DNA of 6,082 nucleotides from Acidobacteriota bacterium (GCA_022571615.1 JACZXM010000117.1:1-6082), one strand, 5' to 3'. Shown: positions 1 to 6,082, counted from the stretch's first letter. Program-made: numbers and translations. Notes: generated by a model from the letters alone, not told the origin.

Positions 1-533
1 GCATAGCGCCGCCGGGACCGTTCCGACAGTCGGCCGTTGACCAGGGCCACCGCAACGCCGTGTTCGCGACATTGCCGCAGCAGGTTCGGCCAGATCTCCG
101 TTTCGACCAGGATCAGGGCCCGGGGCTGCAGTACCGCAAGATAGCGACGAATGACGACCGGCAGATCGAGTGGCATATAGAAAACGGCGTCCGCACCTGC
201 GGTCCGGGCCAATACCTGACCGGTGGGCGTTGTGGTCGAGAGCACGACCGGCGCGCCCATCTCTCGGCGCAAGTGCGATATCAGTCCGCGAGCAGCGTGC
301 ACCTCGCCCACCGACACCGCATGGATCCAGATTGCCCCGCGATGCTGCCGCAGCTCGGGCGGCACCATCCCCAATCGTGGCCCCAATCCGACCGCGTAGC
401 GGCCAGCGCTCAGAGCATGCCATGCAGCGCGTGGCGCCAGGGCGCAAAGGCCCAGCACGTATAGAACGGTGTAGAGAGCGAACACGAGCGACCTCGTGAA
501 CCCGGAGCCCGCCGGCGGCCCGGGAGGGGCCAT
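1..533 (-). CDS. waaA: 3-deoxy-D-manno-octulosonic acid (Kdo) transferase, N-terminal part (partial)
   Basis: WaaA (KdtA) transfers Kdo from CMP-Kdo to the lipid A precursor at the inner face of the cytoplasmic membrane. It is a membrane-anchored GT-B enzyme of family GT30. Seen here are 177 codons running off the left edge; the family is about 420-430 residues, so roughly the N-terminal 40% is present. An N-terminal hydrophobic anchor (about residues 16-34, with LYTVLYVLGL) is followed by AIWIHAVSVGE, whose Glu77 matches the catalytic Glu known in the family. Next come LSTTTPTGQ (about 99-106), YMPLDLP (about 119-125), ALILVETEIWPNLL (about 139-152) and VNGRLSERS, all typical WaaA signatures. 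The chosen start is ATG at 533-531, with GGAG four bases upstream. A GTG at 485-483 with GAGG six bases upstream is a real alternative and would remove a Pro/Gly-rich tail before the anchor. The gene is transcribed away from rlmN, so both must use the short region between them. Identity is secure; the start is less so. Confidence 0.93.
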   Translation of the reverse strand, partial: MAPPGPPAGSGFTRSLVFALYTVLYVLGLCALAPRAAWHALSAGRYAVGLGPRLGMVPPELRQHRGAIWIHAVSVGEVHAARGLISHLRREMGAPVVLSTTTPTGQVLARTAGADAVFYMPLDLPVVIRRYLAVLQPRALILVETEIWPNLLRQCREHGVAVALVNGRLSERSRRRY

Positions 534-586
534 CTAGCTCCGCGAACAACAGCCAGGAGTGCCGATTACATAAGGGTGGAGGTTAA

Positions 587-611
587 CAGGCCGTGGTAGA
601 AGTGTGGTGGG
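587..611 (+). repeat. Left copy of 25-bp inverted repeat bracketing rlmN
   Basis: The 18 bases CAGGCCGTGGTAGAAGTG at 587-604 occur exactly, in reverse complement, at 1742-1759. After two mismatched bases the match continues for five more (GTGGG), giving 23 of 25 identical. This copy lies in the waaA-rlmN divergent region, upstream of the likely rlmN start. No target-site duplication is visible: the outer flanks are TTAA here and CTAG at the other end. Function unknown. Confidence 0.85.
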
Positions 612-687
612 TCTGGCAAATGGGAGTTACGGTGAGGGCAACGTAGCCGGACCAAAGAGTCCCAGGGGAGCTGTGGCAACAGCGAGC

Positions 688-1731
688 ATGACCAACGACG
701 ATTCGATCTACCTCCTCGACCTGCCGCCGTCGCAGTGGCGGGCAGCTCTGGCCGCGGCGGGTGTCGAGCCCTACCGCGGTGATCAGATGGCGCGCTGGGT
801 GTTCGAGCGCAGCGTGTTCGATCTCGCCGATATGACCGATCTGCCGCGGCGGCTGCGCCAGGAGCTGCCGGGGCGCTTGCGGACCGCTCCGCCGACGGTA
901 GATCGACGCTATACCTCGGTCGATGCGAGCCGACGATATCTGCTGTCGATAGCTGGCGGCGGCCTCGTGGAGGCGGTGTACATGCCGGTCGGTTCGCGAT
1001 TGACCTTCTGCATTTCCTCGCAGGTCGGCTGCCGCTTTGCCTGCAGCTTCTGCCAGACCGGGCGACTTGGGCTGTCGCGGTCGCTCTCGCCAGGCGAGAT
1101 CGTCGGGCAGGTGTTGCGCCTGCGTGCGGAGGCGGAGACAGACCGACCTCGATTCAATGTCGTGTTCATGGGGCAGGGTGAGCCCTTGGACGATGTCGAC
1201 TCTGTTGTCGATGCCACCCTGTCGCTGCAGGATCCGCGGGGTCTGGGAATGTCATGGCGTCGGATCACGGTATCGACGGTGGGGCTGGTGCCCGGAATCG
1301 AGCGATTGGCCACGATGGGCCCGGCGCGGCCGCGAATCGCGGTGTCATTGAACGCGACCACCGACGAGGCGCGATCCGAGCTGATGCCGGTGAACCGCAA
1401 GTACCCGATCGCGGCACTGCTCGACGCCCTGCGGCGCATTCCGTGGCGTCATCGCGAGCAGGTGACGTTCGAGTACGTGATGCTGCGGGGGGTCAACGAC
1501 ACCAGACAGGACGCCGAGCGGCTGGTTCGACTGCTGCGCGGGCTGCCGGCCAAGGTTAATCTGATTCCCTGGAACCCGATCGAAACCATGGCCTTTCAGA
1601 GGCCCTCGCCGGGCACGATCGAGCGCTTTCGGCGATGGGCTCGGTCGGGCGGGCTGGATGTCCTGGTGCGCTACAGCCGCGGGGCCGATATCGGCGCCGC
1701 CTGCGGCCAGCTGAGTGCGACGGGCTGCTAG
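688..1731 (+). CDS. rlmN: Dual-specificity 23S rRNA (A2503)/tRNA (A37) C2-methyltransferase RlmN
   Basis: RlmN is a cytoplasmic radical-SAM enzyme. It methylates C2 of A2503 in 23S rRNA and, in E. coli, of A37 in some tRNAs, by a ping-pong mechanism through a methylated cysteine. From the ATG at 688 the protein is 347 residues, slightly short of E. coli's 384. The radical-SAM cluster motif CxxxCxxC is Cys115, Cys119 and Cys122 within SQVGCRFACSFC. Cys108 (in FCISSQVGC) matches E. coli Cys118, and Cys339 (in GADIGAACGQL) matches the methyl-carrying Cys355. MGQGEPLDD, VSLNATTDEAR, MPVNRKYPI and NLIPWNP are also typical. The N-terminus (LLDLPPSQW, YRGDQMARWVF) fits the family's accessory domain. 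The same frame is open from GTG 604, but that start lacks a placed ribosome site. GTG 673, with AGGGGAG just before it, is an alternative; ATG 688 best fits the family although its ribosome site is weak. The gene converges on purE with 28 bp between the stop codons. Confidence 0.95.
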   Translation: MTNDDSIYLLDLPPSQWRAALAAAGVEPYRGDQMARWVFERSVFDLADMTDLPRRLRQELPGRLRTAPPTVDRRYTSVDASRRYLLSIAGGGLVEAVYMPVGSRLTFCISSQVGCRFACSFCQTGRLGLSRSLSPGEIVGQVLRLRAEAETDRPRFNVVFMGQGEPLDDVDSVVDATLSLQDPRGLGMSWRRITVSTVGLVPGIERLATMGPARPRIAVSLNATTDEARSELMPVNRKYPIAALLDALRRIPWRHREQVTFEYVMLRGVNDTRQDAERLVRLLRGLPAKVNLIPWNPIETMAFQRPSPGTIERFRRWARSGGLDVLVRYSRGADIGAACGQLSATGC

Positions 1732-1737
1732 CAGCCC
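1722..1737. repeat. 16-bp perfect palindrome over the rlmN stop codon
   Basis: GGGCTGCTAGCAGCCC reads the same on both strands and includes the rlmN TAG stop. It could form a short hairpin at the 3' end of the rlmN message, but no run of T follows on either strand, so it is not a canonical intrinsic terminator. It overlaps the first bases of the right-hand inverted repeat. Confidence 0.6.
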
Positions 1738-1759
1738 ACGCCACTTCTACCACGGCCTG
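1735..1759 (-). repeat. Right copy of 25-bp inverted repeat bracketing rlmN
   Basis: This is the reverse complement of 587-611 with two mismatches, and the outer 18 bases are identical. It occupies nearly the whole gap between the convergent rlmN and purE stop codons, ending one base before the purE stop. Whether it is a rearrangement scar, a protein-binding site or an RNA element cannot be told from one window. Confidence 0.85.
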
Positions 1760-2275
1760 CTAGAGCTTATCTTGCTGCAGGCGCTCGTCGATGTCGGCCT
1801 GCATGCCCTCGACCCGCTTGGCCTGCGCCTGCCGGCTGAGCTCGACCTGAGCCGCTACCGTGGGGTCACCGAGGGCGACGATTCGGGCCGCCAGGTGCGC
1901 GGCGTTGACCGCGCCCGACTTGCCGATGCCAACGGTGGCGACGGGCACACCGCCGGGCATCTGCACCGTTGCCAGCAGGGCATCGAGCCCGCCTAGCGCT
2001 GAAGCCACCAGCGGTACTCCGATGATCGGCAGGCTGGTGTGCGCGGCGAGGGTTCCGGCCAGGTGTGCCGCTCCGCCGGCTCCGGCGATGATGACCTGTA
2101 TGCCGCGCTCCCGGGCTTCCGAAGCGTAGAGGGCAACCCGGTGCGGGCTTCGGTGTGCCGAGAGCACGCGGACCTCGTAGGGGATCTCCAGTTCGCGTAG
2201 AACGCGCAGCCCGGAGGCCATGACCTCGTAGTCAGAGTTGCTCCCCATCAGCACCGCCACCCGCGAGTCACTCAT
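1760..2275 (-). CDS. purE: N5-carboxyaminoimidazole ribonucleotide mutase (PurE, class I)
   Basis: Class I PurE moves the carboxyl group of N5-CAIR (made by PurK) to C4, giving CAIR in de novo IMP synthesis; it is a cytoplasmic octamer. The 171 residues match the family length. The phosphate-binding loop MGSNSD (about residues 10-15), SAHRSP with the catalytic His41, GAGGAAHL (65-72) and [15 protein letters not shown] are all present and look like class I rather than the class II AIR carboxylase of animals. The start is ATG at 2275-2273, not the GTG one codon upstream. CGAGG lies seven bases before the ATG, and the ATG shares its A with the purD stop (TGATG), the usual sign of translational coupling. 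No purK is in this window, though class I enzymes depend on it; it is probably elsewhere on the chromosome. Confidence 0.95.
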   Translation of the reverse strand: MSDSRVAVLMGSNSDYEVMASGLRVLRELEIPYEVRVLSAHRSPHRVALYASEARERGIQVIIAGAGGAAHLAGTLAAHTSLPIIGVPLVASALGGLDALLATVQMPGGVPVATVGIGKSGAVNAAHLAARIVALGDPTVAAQVELSRQAQAKRVEGMQADIDERLQQDKL

Positions 2276-3555
2276 CACACTACCTCGGCTCGACGCCCGA
2301 TGTCGCGGCGGAAATGCATGCCCGGAAACTCAATCTGCGCGATGGCATCGTAGGCCGTGGCCAGGGCGCCATCGAGACTCGATCCGGTGCCGGTCACACC
2401 CAGCACTCGGCCACCGGTAGTGACCAGGCTGCCGTGTTCGTTGCCGGTACCGGCGTGAAACACGATCACGTCGTCTCGATCCCGGAGGGGCTCCAGCCCG
2501 GTGATTGTATGACCTCGTCGGTACTTGCCCGGATAGCCCTCGGCCGCCAGGATCACGCAGGCACAGTGTTTGTCCAACCATCGTAGCGGCCTTGTTGGCG
2601 CCGCCCCCTCTGCGATGCCGGCCAGCAATTCGCCAAAATCCTCGTCCAGCAGCGGGATAATCGCCTGCGCCTCCGGGTCGCCGAACCGGCAGTTGTACTC
2701 GAGCACGACCGGGCCATCTTCTGTGAGCATCAGGCCGGCGTAGAGCACGCCGGCGAAGCGCCGGTCCTCGGCCGCCAGACCCTGGATTGTAGGCTCCAGG
2801 ATCTGTTCGGTCACGCGTTGGACGAACTTCGCGTCGATGACCGAGTGCGCCGGGGCGTAGGCCCCCATGCCGCCGGTGTTCGGACCCTCGTCGCCGTCAA
2901 GGGCCTGTTTGTGATCCTGCGAGGGCAACAGCGGCAGGACCCGCTCGCCGTCGGACAGCGCCATGATCGTGACCTCGGTGCCGCGGATGAACTGTTCCAC
3001 CACGACGGTGTCACCGGCGGCCCCGAAGCGGTTGTCGACCATTGCCGCGTTGATCGCAGCAACCGCCGCCTCAGCGTCCGGGCAGATCACCACACCCTTG
3101 CCGGCCGCTAGCCCGTCGGCTTTGATCACCAGCGGGTAGCCCCACGGAGAGTCATGCACCATGTCGAGCGCGGCGCCAACCTCGGTGAAGGCCTCGAACG
3201 AGCCGGTGGGGATTCCATGCCGCTGCATGAATGACTTGGCGAAGGCCTTGCTGCCTTCGATGATCGCGGCGGCGCGACTGGGCCCGAAACACGGGACCGA
3301 CAGGCTGTCGAGAACCTCGGCGATCCCCGATGCCAGAGGCGCCTCGGGGCCCACCACCACCAGATCGACGGCATGCTCATCGGCGGCATGCGCTAGCGCA
3401 TGGATCGCGCCCGGCTTGATGTCCCAGCACTCGGCGATGTCGGCGATCCCGGCGTTTCCGGGGGCGCAATAGACCTTCTCGACGCTGGCACTGTGAGTCA
3501 GGGCCCAAACGAGAGCGTGCTCTCGTCCACCACCTCCGACGACCAGCACGTCCAT
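2275..3555 (-). CDS. purD: Phosphoribosylamine-glycine ligase (GAR synthetase)
   Basis: PurD joins glycine to 5-phosphoribosylamine using ATP, the second step of de novo purine synthesis, in the cytoplasm. At 426 residues it matches the bacterial family (about 420-430). Domain order is as expected: N-terminal Rossmann-like domain with VGGGGREHAL (residues 6-15) and VVGPEAPLASG (67-77); ATP-grasp part with CFGPSRAAA, GSKAFAK, IKADGLAAGKGVV (144-156) and EQFIRGTEVTI; substrate region DHKQALDGDEGPNTGGMGAY (214-233); metal site EYNCRFGDPEAQ (286-297); then the C-terminal domain with ACVILAAEGYPG. No key motif is missing. The start is ATG at 3555-3553, with GGAG six bases upstream. It is the first gene of a two-gene operon with purE and is served by a good promoter about 60 bases upstream. 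Confidence 0.97.
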   Translation of the reverse strand: MDVLVVGGGGREHALVWALTHSASVEKVYCAPGNAGIADIAECWDIKPGAIHALAHAADEHAVDLVVVGPEAPLASGIAEVLDSLSVPCFGPSRAAAIIEGSKAFAKSFMQRHGIPTGSFEAFTEVGAALDMVHDSPWGYPLVIKADGLAAGKGVVICPDAEAAVAAINAAMVDNRFGAAGDTVVVEQFIRGTEVTIMALSDGERVLPLLPSQDHKQALDGDEGPNTGGMGAYAPAHSVIDAKFVQRVTEQILEPTIQGLAAEDRRFAGVLYAGLMLTEDGPVVLEYNCRFGDPEAQAIIPLLDEDFGELLAGIAEGAAPTRPLRWLDKHCACVILAAEGYPGKYRRGHTITGLEPLRDRDDVIVFHAGTGNEHGSLVTTGGRVLGVTGTGSSLDGALATAYDAIAQIEFPGMHFRRDIGRRAEVV

Positions 3556-3611
3556 GTGTATCTCCAGTGAGAGGCAGGAGAAGCGGGTGGCCAGGAGATT
3601 GCCTGGAAGCG

Positions 3612-3640
3612 ATTATGTCATGTGCCGTCGGAGTGGACAA
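3612..3640 (-). promoter_or_regulatory. Sigma70-like promoter for purD-purE
   Basis: On the minus strand, TTGTCC (3640-3635) and CATAAT (3617-3612) are separated by exactly 17 bp. They match the consensus at 4 of 6 and 5 of 6 positions. Transcription would start near 3605, giving an untranslated leader of about 50 bases before purD. No PurR-type operator was recognised. Predicted by eye only. Confidence 0.55.
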
Positions 3641-3668
3641 ATCAGACTTACCGGTCGGGATATGGTGT

Positions 3669-3697
3669 TTGACCGGCATCGAAAGCTCGGGTAGTCT
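3669..3697 (+). promoter_or_regulatory. Sigma70-like promoter for rpsU
   Basis: TTGACC (3669-3674) and TAGTCT (3692-3697) are separated by exactly 17 bp, matching the consensus at 5 of 6 and 4 of 6 positions. Transcription would start near 3704, giving a leader of about 80 bases. This -35 box is only 28 bp from that of the divergent purD promoter, so the two could share a regulator or compete for polymerase. Confidence 0.55.
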
Positions 3698-3716
3698 TGG
3701 CCATTCGGACTGTTGC

Positions 3717-3758
3717 ACGCACGCATCTCGTGCGTCCAGAGCGGGTGCTTCCGAGCAC
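3717..3758 (+). promoter_or_regulatory. Two tandem hairpins in the rpsU leader
   Basis: Hairpin 1 pairs ACGCACG (3717-3723) with CGTGCGT (3729-3735), a perfect 7-bp stem with a 5-base loop. Hairpin 2 pairs GTGCT (3745-3749) with AGCAC (3754-3758) around TCCG, a UNCG-class tetraloop of the kind known to be very stable. Both lie between the predicted transcription start and the AGGAGG at 3771-3776. A ribosomal-protein leader that senses bS21 is possible, but this is inference; they may simply be mRNA structure. Confidence 0.4.
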
Positions 3759-3785
3759 ACGTTTTCACCCAGGAGGTTGTCGAGA

Positions 3786-3989
3786 ATGGCGTATGTTCGC
3801 GTCGAGGAGGGCGAGTCGATCGAGCACGCCCTCCGTCGATTCCGACGCGTGGTCCAACGCGAGAACATCTTGCGCGATGCCAAGCGTCACGCGCACTACG
3901 TGAAGCCGGGCGAGCGCCGCCGTGCCAAGCAGGCCGCGGCACGCCGCCGCTGGCGCCGTCGCCAGCGGCGCATGATGGTCGAGCCCTAG
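3786..3989 (+). CDS. rpsU: Small ribosomal subunit protein bS21
   Basis: bS21 is a small basic protein of the 30S subunit, near the anti-Shine-Dalgarno end of 16S rRNA, and is involved in mRNA binding at initiation. The 67 residues compare with 71 in E. coli. The N-terminal part VRVEEGESIEHALRRFRR (about 4-21) is the family signature, followed by an ENILRDAKRHAHYVKPGE segment that matches the usual REFYEKP region and an Arg-rich helical tail. About 19 residues are Arg and only 3 Lys, which fits the high GC content. The start is ATG 3786, with a perfect AGGAGG (3771-3776) nine bases upstream. The longer open frame from 3567 has no family support. It is a single gene with its own promoter and converges on the GT-C gene. 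Confidence 0.95.
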   Translation: MAYVRVEEGESIEHALRRFRRVVQRENILRDAKRHAHYVKPGERRRAKQAAARRRWRRRQRRMMVEP

Positions 3990-4000
3990 CTGCCGACTGC

Positions 4001-4021
4001 CTGGCGCGCGACCGACGCCAG
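4001..4021. terminator. Weak hairpin between convergent rpsU and the GT-C gene
   Basis: CTGGCG (4001-4006) pairs with CGCCAG (4016-4021) across a 9-base loop, in the 47-bp gap between the two stop codons. It is followed on the plus strand by TTCTG, which is not a real T-tract. The position suits a shared terminator, but the structure is weak and might be fortuitous. Confidence 0.3.
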
Positions 4022-4036
4022 TTCTGCCATGGGCTG

Positions 4037-5416
4037 TTACGGCGCCAACCGTCCGGGCGCTGCCACGAACCCTCGTCGGCGCCATTGCCACACCCAGACC
4101 GCCAACGCCGGCAGGTATTCCACCAAGCGCGGCCACCAAGGCTCGATCCAGGTGTTGCTGTCGGGGCTGGCGGTAGTGAGAATCCAATAGGCCAGCGGCG
4201 CCAATCCGCACAGGGTGAGCCATCCCAGATCGAACGCCAGTGCCGCCAGCGGCATCGCCCACAGGATGTACCAGGGATGGATCGTGGGCATCAGCAGGAT
4301 GAAGGCGAGCAGGAGCCAGTAGCCACCACGTACCGGATCCTCGTGGCGGTGCCACAACCAGCCAAGGAGCGCCAGTCCGAGTCCCGCGGCGATGGCCTTG
4401 CCGGCTTCGAGCGAGCCGGTGAGCCCCACGAGGGCATAGAAGACGCCGTCGTTGAAGCGCCAGCGTCCGGCGTAATCGAGCCATGGCTGCAACATTCGCA
4501 ACCCAGCCCCGGCGAAGGGCAAGAAGGCGACCACCACCAGGCCGCCGAACAGCGCGACGTGCGCCCGAGCCCGGCGGCGGAGCATCAGCGGCACGAACAC
4601 CAACGGCCAGGTCTTGAGCAGCACACCGGCGGCCAGGGCGATGGTGCTGAGCACCGGGCGGTTGCGTTGGTGCGCCAGAATCGCCGCCAGCACGGCGGCG
4701 ATCACCCAGGCGTCGTAGTGGCCGCTGGAGGCGAATTCGATCGCCGGTAGAGGGTGGCAGGCATATAGCGCGACGGTCCATTGTGGCAACCCCCATGCCC
4801 GAATCAGGGCCAGCACGAGTACAATTGTCAACAGGTCGCCGATCAGGGCCAGTACCTGAAAAGCCATCACACTGTGGTGCATGCTATAGGTGGAGAGAAA
4901 CAAAACCTGCGCCAGGGGCGGATAGATCGAACGAATGCGGCGATAATTGATCAGGTTCCACTGCGGGTCGCGCAGGGGCTCGAGGCTGGCGGCGGCGGGC
5001 GGCTCGAGGTAGGGGTTGTGACCGGCTGCCTGCACCTTGCCATCCCAGCGGTAGCGGTAGATGTCATCGGAGAGGCTCGGCGGCAACAACAACATGATGC
5101 AGCGCAACACCACGGAGAGGGCGAGAATCGCCCCGACGACACGGCGGCGCTGCCGAGGAGCCCAACGGTTCCATCGGCGGGCCAGGCCGAGACACAACAG
5201 GGCGTGAAAGCAAACGGCGGCGAGGATGAGAAAGATCGTCAAGCGAGCTGAGGAGCGGGCGTCTCCGAGCGCAACCAGAGCCACGGCAGAGCCGATGAGC
5301 CCAGCCGCGGCGATCGGCGCGAGCCATCCCGGCAGGGGCTGCCGATGATTCTCCAGGATGCCCTGATCGTCGGGTACTTCGGGCTGCTGGGGCTGTTTGC
5401 CCTGCTCGGGCTGCAT
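4037..5416 (-). CDS. Polytopic GT-C type membrane glycosyltransferase
   Basis: Likely a lipid-linked-sugar-dependent glycosyltransferase of the GT-C fold, related to the GT87/MptB-like enzymes that use polyprenyl-phosphate sugars at the outer face of the cytoplasmic membrane. From ATG 5416 it has 459 residues and about ten or more hydrophobic segments (for example around 32-51, 59-79, 93-111, 185-206 and 235-249, with further ones to the end). The first large external loop carries [13 protein letters not shown], with Asp117/Asp118 where GT-C enzymes place catalytic acids, then NPYLEPP and [15 protein letters not shown] (231-237), [11 protein letters not shown] (266-276) and [11 protein letters not shown] (380-390) are further motifs I associate with this family. 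Donor and acceptor are unknown. The start is uncertain. ATG 5416 has GAGG eight bases upstream and keeps the whole first membrane segment, but overlaps the divergent GT2 gene by 72 bp. GTG 5284 or TTG 5242 would avoid overlap but cut or lose that segment. The frame stays open to 6037 only as an antisense shadow of GT2. Confidence 0.82.
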   Translation of the reverse strand: MQPEQGKQPQQPEVPDDQGILENHRQPLPGWLAPIAAAGLIGSAVALVALGDARSSARLTIFLILAAVCFHALLCLGLARRWNRWAPRQRRRVVGAILALSVVLRCIMLLLPPSLSDDIYRYRWDGKVQAAGHNPYLEPPAAASLEPLRDPQWNLINYRRIRSIYPPLAQVLFLSTYSMHHSVMAFQVLALIGDLLTIVLVLALIRAWGLPQWTVALYACHPLPAIEFASSGHYDAWVIAAVLAAILAHQRNRPVLSTIALAAGVLLKTWPLVFVPLMLRRRARAHVALFGGLVVVAFLPFAGAGLRMLQPWLDYAGRWRFNDGVFYALVGLTGSLEAGKAIAAGLGLALLGWLWHRHEDPVRGGYWLLLAFILLMPTIHPWYILWAMPLAALAFDLGWLTLCGLAPLAYWILTTASPDSNTWIEPWWPRLVEYLPALAVWVWQWRRRGFVAAPGRLAP

Positions 5417-6082
5417 CGCTTGTACCTCGTTGGGTTGTGCCTGCGCCATCGCCGAGTGCAGCCACTGCGCGCGGAGACGCTCGCCAATTGGCCGACCGTA
5501 ACCGTCCAGCTGCCGGTATTCAATGAGCCTCATGTTGTCGAACGGCTGCTCGAGGCGGTAGCGCTTCTGGACTATCCACGTGAGCTGCTCGAGGTCCAGG
5601 TGCTGGACGACTCCACCGACGAGACTCGCGAGCGTGTCGCCCGCGCCGTCGCCTCGCTCCGTGCCCGGGGGCACGACATCGTGCACCTGCATCGAAGCAA
5701 TCGGCGAGGCTACAAAGCCGGAGCGCTGGCGGCCGGGCTGCGCAGCGCCAGGGGCCGGTTCATCTGTATCTTCGACGCGGACTTCGTGCCACCGAGCGAC
5801 TTCTTGCGCCGCGTGCTGCCGCAGTTCGATGCTCCGGACATCGGCATGGTGCAGGCGCGATGGGATCATCTGAACCGGGACTATTCGTTGCTCACGCGGA
5901 TCCAGGCGTTGTTCCTCGACGCCCATTTCGCGGTCGAGCAGGCTGCGCGCTGCGGTGCTGGGCGGTTCTTCAATTTCAACGGCACCGCCGGGATCTGGCG
6001 CCGCGAGGCCATCGAGCAGGCGGGGGGCTGGCAGCACGACACCCTGACCGAAGACCTGGATCTGTCCTACCGGGCGCAGCTG
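5345..6082 (+). CDS. GT2 processive-type glycosyltransferase, BcsA/CslA-like (partial)
   Basis: A membrane glycosyltransferase of family GT2 that would use a nucleotide sugar in the cytoplasm to extend a polysaccharide or glycosylate a lipid. The 246 codons run off the right edge. An N-terminal membrane segment (about 6-33, with [19 protein letters not shown]) precedes the GT-A domain: [10 protein letters not shown] (52-61), VLDDSTDET with Asp88/Asp89, the metal-binding FDADF (143-147), [45 protein letters not shown] with catalytic-type Asp237. The NGTAG...GGW...TED block is strongly like plant CslA (gluco)mannan synthases and bacterial relatives, as I remember them. The later QxxRW motif and C-terminal membrane segments lie outside the window. 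The start is ATG 5345, with AGGGG (5334-5338) six bases upstream, and fits the family N-terminus. It is divergent from, and probably overlaps, the GT-C gene, suggesting a shared envelope-glycan role. The exact product is not predictable. Confidence 0.93.
   Translation, partial: MILQDALIVGYFGLLGLFALLGLHRLYLVGLCLRHRRVQPLRAETLANWPTVTVQLPVFNEPHVVERLLEAVALLDYPRELLEVQVLDDSTDETRERVARAVASLRARGHDIVHLHRSNRRGYKAGALAAGLRSARGRFICIFDADFVPPSDFLRRVLPQFDAPDIGMVQARWDHLNRDYSLLTRIQALFLDAHFAVEQAARCGAGRFFNFNGTAGIWRREAIEQAGGWQHDTLTEDLDLSYRAQL

Noticed and set aside
60..499. Two plus-strand ORFs at the left end
   Set aside because: Both are antisense to waaA, whose motifs (AVSVGE, ETEIWPNLL) are unmistakable on the minus strand.
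565..593. Possible waaA promoter with TGTAAT as -10 on the minus strand
   Set aside because: The -10 matches 5 of 6, but no acceptable -35 is found at 16-18 bp (CGGCCT at 17), so the call is not supported.
604..687. 28-residue N-terminal extension of RlmN
   Set aside because: GTG 604 has no ribosome site at a usable distance, the Gly/Ser-rich extension lacks family support, and it would place the repeat inside the gene. ATG 688 or GTG 673 is more likely.
909..1439. Minus-strand ORF of 176 codons inside rlmN
   Set aside because: It is antisense to the conserved radical-SAM core and shows no recognisable protein features.
1556..1753. Minus-strand 65-codon ORF starting in the right inverted repeat
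   Set aside because: It begins with the same MVEV as the mini-ORF before rlmN only because of the shared repeat. It then runs antisense to the rlmN 3' end with an Arg/Ser/Pro-rich translation.
3713..4750. Long plus-strand ORF of 345 codons across rpsU and the GT-C gene
   Set aside because: It is out of frame with rpsU and antisense to the GT-C gene, whose motifs are clear. The Gln/His/Arg-rich translation is typical of a GC-rich shadow frame.
3765..4796. Long minus-strand ORF of 343 codons
   Set aside because: It overlaps the GT-C gene in another frame and is antisense to rpsU, and its Arg/Ala/Gly-rich low-complexity translation matches no family.
5417..6037. Minus-strand frame that would extend the GT-C protein to 666 residues
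   Set aside because: It lies exactly antisense to the GT2 gene with aligned codons, and the predicted peptide is Gln/Pro/Arg-rich with no family character. High GC keeps stop codons rare.

Overview
The window is GC-rich, gene-dense bacterial chromosome with no mobile element, CRISPR array, tRNA or rRNA that I can recognise. A Kdo transferase gene (waaA) means the cell makes lipopolysaccharide, so it is Gram-negative. The bS21 protein is very arginine-rich, and the two membrane glycosyltransferases look to me like types common in deltaproteobacterial-type lineages (Myxococcota, Binatota and similar). That placement is inference; the sequence alone does not fix the phylum.

Layout, left to right. 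(1) 1-533, minus: the N-terminal 177 codons of waaA, cut by the window edge. (2) 534-687: a short divergent intergenic region carrying one copy of a 25-bp inverted repeat and a tiny Trp-rich open frame. (3) 688-1731, plus: rlmN, a radical-SAM 23S rRNA/tRNA adenine-C2 methyltransferase. (4) 1732-1759: a 28-bp convergent gap almost filled by the second, inverted copy of the repeat. (5) 3555 down to 1760, minus: a purD-purE operon for de novo purine synthesis, with stop and start codons sharing one base. (6) 3556-3785: a 230-bp divergent intergenic region with two back-to-back sigma70-like promoters, one for purD and one for rpsU; the rpsU leader has two small hairpins before a perfect AGGAGG. 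(7) 3786-3989, plus: rpsU (bS21). (8) 5416 or lower down to 4037, minus: a polytopic GT-C type glycosyltransferase. (9) 5345-6082, plus: a GT2 processive-type glycosyltransferase resembling bacterial BcsA and plant CslA, cut by the right edge.

Functionally there are three groups: translation and RNA modification (rlmN, rpsU), purine synthesis (purD, purE), and envelope glycan synthesis (waaA at one end, the GT-C/GT2 pair at the other). The two glycosyltransferase genes are head to head and their 5' ends probably overlap, so they are likely co-expressed and may act on the same lipid or polysaccharide. Their substrates cannot be read from the sequence.

The core genes are ordinary. The points that deserve a second look are the 25-bp inverted repeat bracketing rlmN, the Trp-rich mini-ORF in front of rlmN, the overlapping starts of the glycosyltransferases and the structured rpsU leader. 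I did not find convincing evidence of a wholly new system.
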